A stretch of DNA of 64,000 nt, taken from NCBI GenBank assembly GCA_001770205.1, contig MEQL01000037.1, positions 47,059 through 111,058 on the forward strand, read 5' to 3'. Position numbers and translations under genes: made by a program. This document shows, in pieces, positions 63,895 to 64,000 of this stretch (the stretch's first letter is position 1; each line of letters opens with the position of its first letter). Source of the DNA: Bdellovibrionales bacterium RIFOXYD12_FULL_39_22 (lineage in GTDB: Bacteria > Bdellovibrionota > Bacteriovoracia > Bacteriovoracales > Bacteriovoracaceae). A model generated the notes under the pieces. It was not told where the DNA came from and made no database searches. It saw only the letters and a list, made by a program, of their open reading frames with translations.

Positions 63895-64000
63895 GGCAAC
63901 CTTGCAAAAAAGAAAAAGTCACGGCCAGAATTATTGGTACATTGTGGAATCCCGCAGAGTGAATGGGAAGCCTCGCCCTGTAATGCTGGCATATCTTGGC
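63893..64000 (+). mobile_element. Start of an IS1634-type transposase (3' end outside window)
   Basis: 36 codons are visible. They begin MATLQKRKSHGQNYWYIVE and continue RVNGKPRPVMLAYLG, the N-terminal pattern of IS1634-family (IS4-related) transposases. The element continues to the right of the window, so its length and integrity cannot be judged. Confidence 0.7.

Overview
The window looks like a chromosomal stretch from a low-GC Gram-negative bacterium, most likely a member of the Bdellovibrionota/Bacteriovorax-like predators or their relatives. This is an inference. It rests on a TIGR02147-family regulator, many lipoproteins, LPS-assembly and Mla genes, PilZ and FHA proteins, and a standard deltaproteobacteria-like order of housekeeping genes. 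The tetranucleotide GGCC is strikingly abundant across most of the window: 14 copies by eye in 20041-21000, against 6 CCGG and 4 GCGC.

Layout. 1-2078: two COG1092-type RNA methyltransferases. 2154-7423: two TauE/SafE permeases around a large orphan lipoprotein and a radical SAM/SPASM protein. 7500-11277: a tightly packed operon (Cu/Zn-type permease, SDR, small lipoprotein, methyltransferase, low-molecular-weight phosphatase, DUF6165). 11291-13921: lipoprotein, methyltransferase, PilZ protein, CheW. 14091-18254: LPS/glycan glycosyltransferases (GT9, GT2, GT4) with a subtilisin-like protease among them. 18220-25610 (minus): a housekeeping series of yceD-type gene, rpmF, fabD, fabG, acpP, fabF, glyA, nrdR, nusB and one unknown gene. 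25781-33128: aroK, a receiver-like protein, mlaE/mlaF/mlaD, a GYF-like membrane protein, an Sua5/TsaC protein and a TrmN6-like methyltransferase. 33087-38077: DciA-like gene, lptE, holA, rpsT, tRNA-Pro, rdgB, rph, birA.

38095-46152 (minus) is the most unusual block: a degenerate receiver protein, a PP2C-like phosphatase, three membrane-anchored FHA proteins, a DUF192 protein and one TadC-like membrane protein. Most of its genes overlap or nearly touch, and no protein kinase or Tad ATPase is visible. 46235-53552: nagZ, lipoproteins, a PilZ-like protein, mreB, amn, a tiny very basic protein with its own promoter, and an LpoA-like lipoprotein. 53634-57386: dnaJ, dnaK, grpE.

57387-64000 is an accessory region with lower gene density. 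It holds an orphan secreted protein, an IS1595-family transposase remnant, a HigB/HigA-type toxin-antitoxin pair whose toxin is frameshifted under a perfect palindromic operator, a broken RelE-like toxin, a TIGR02147 regulator divergent from a secreted metzincin-type protease, a signal-peptide-only reading frame, and the start of an IS1634-type transposase at the right edge. No CRISPR array, rRNA operon or complete prophage was seen.
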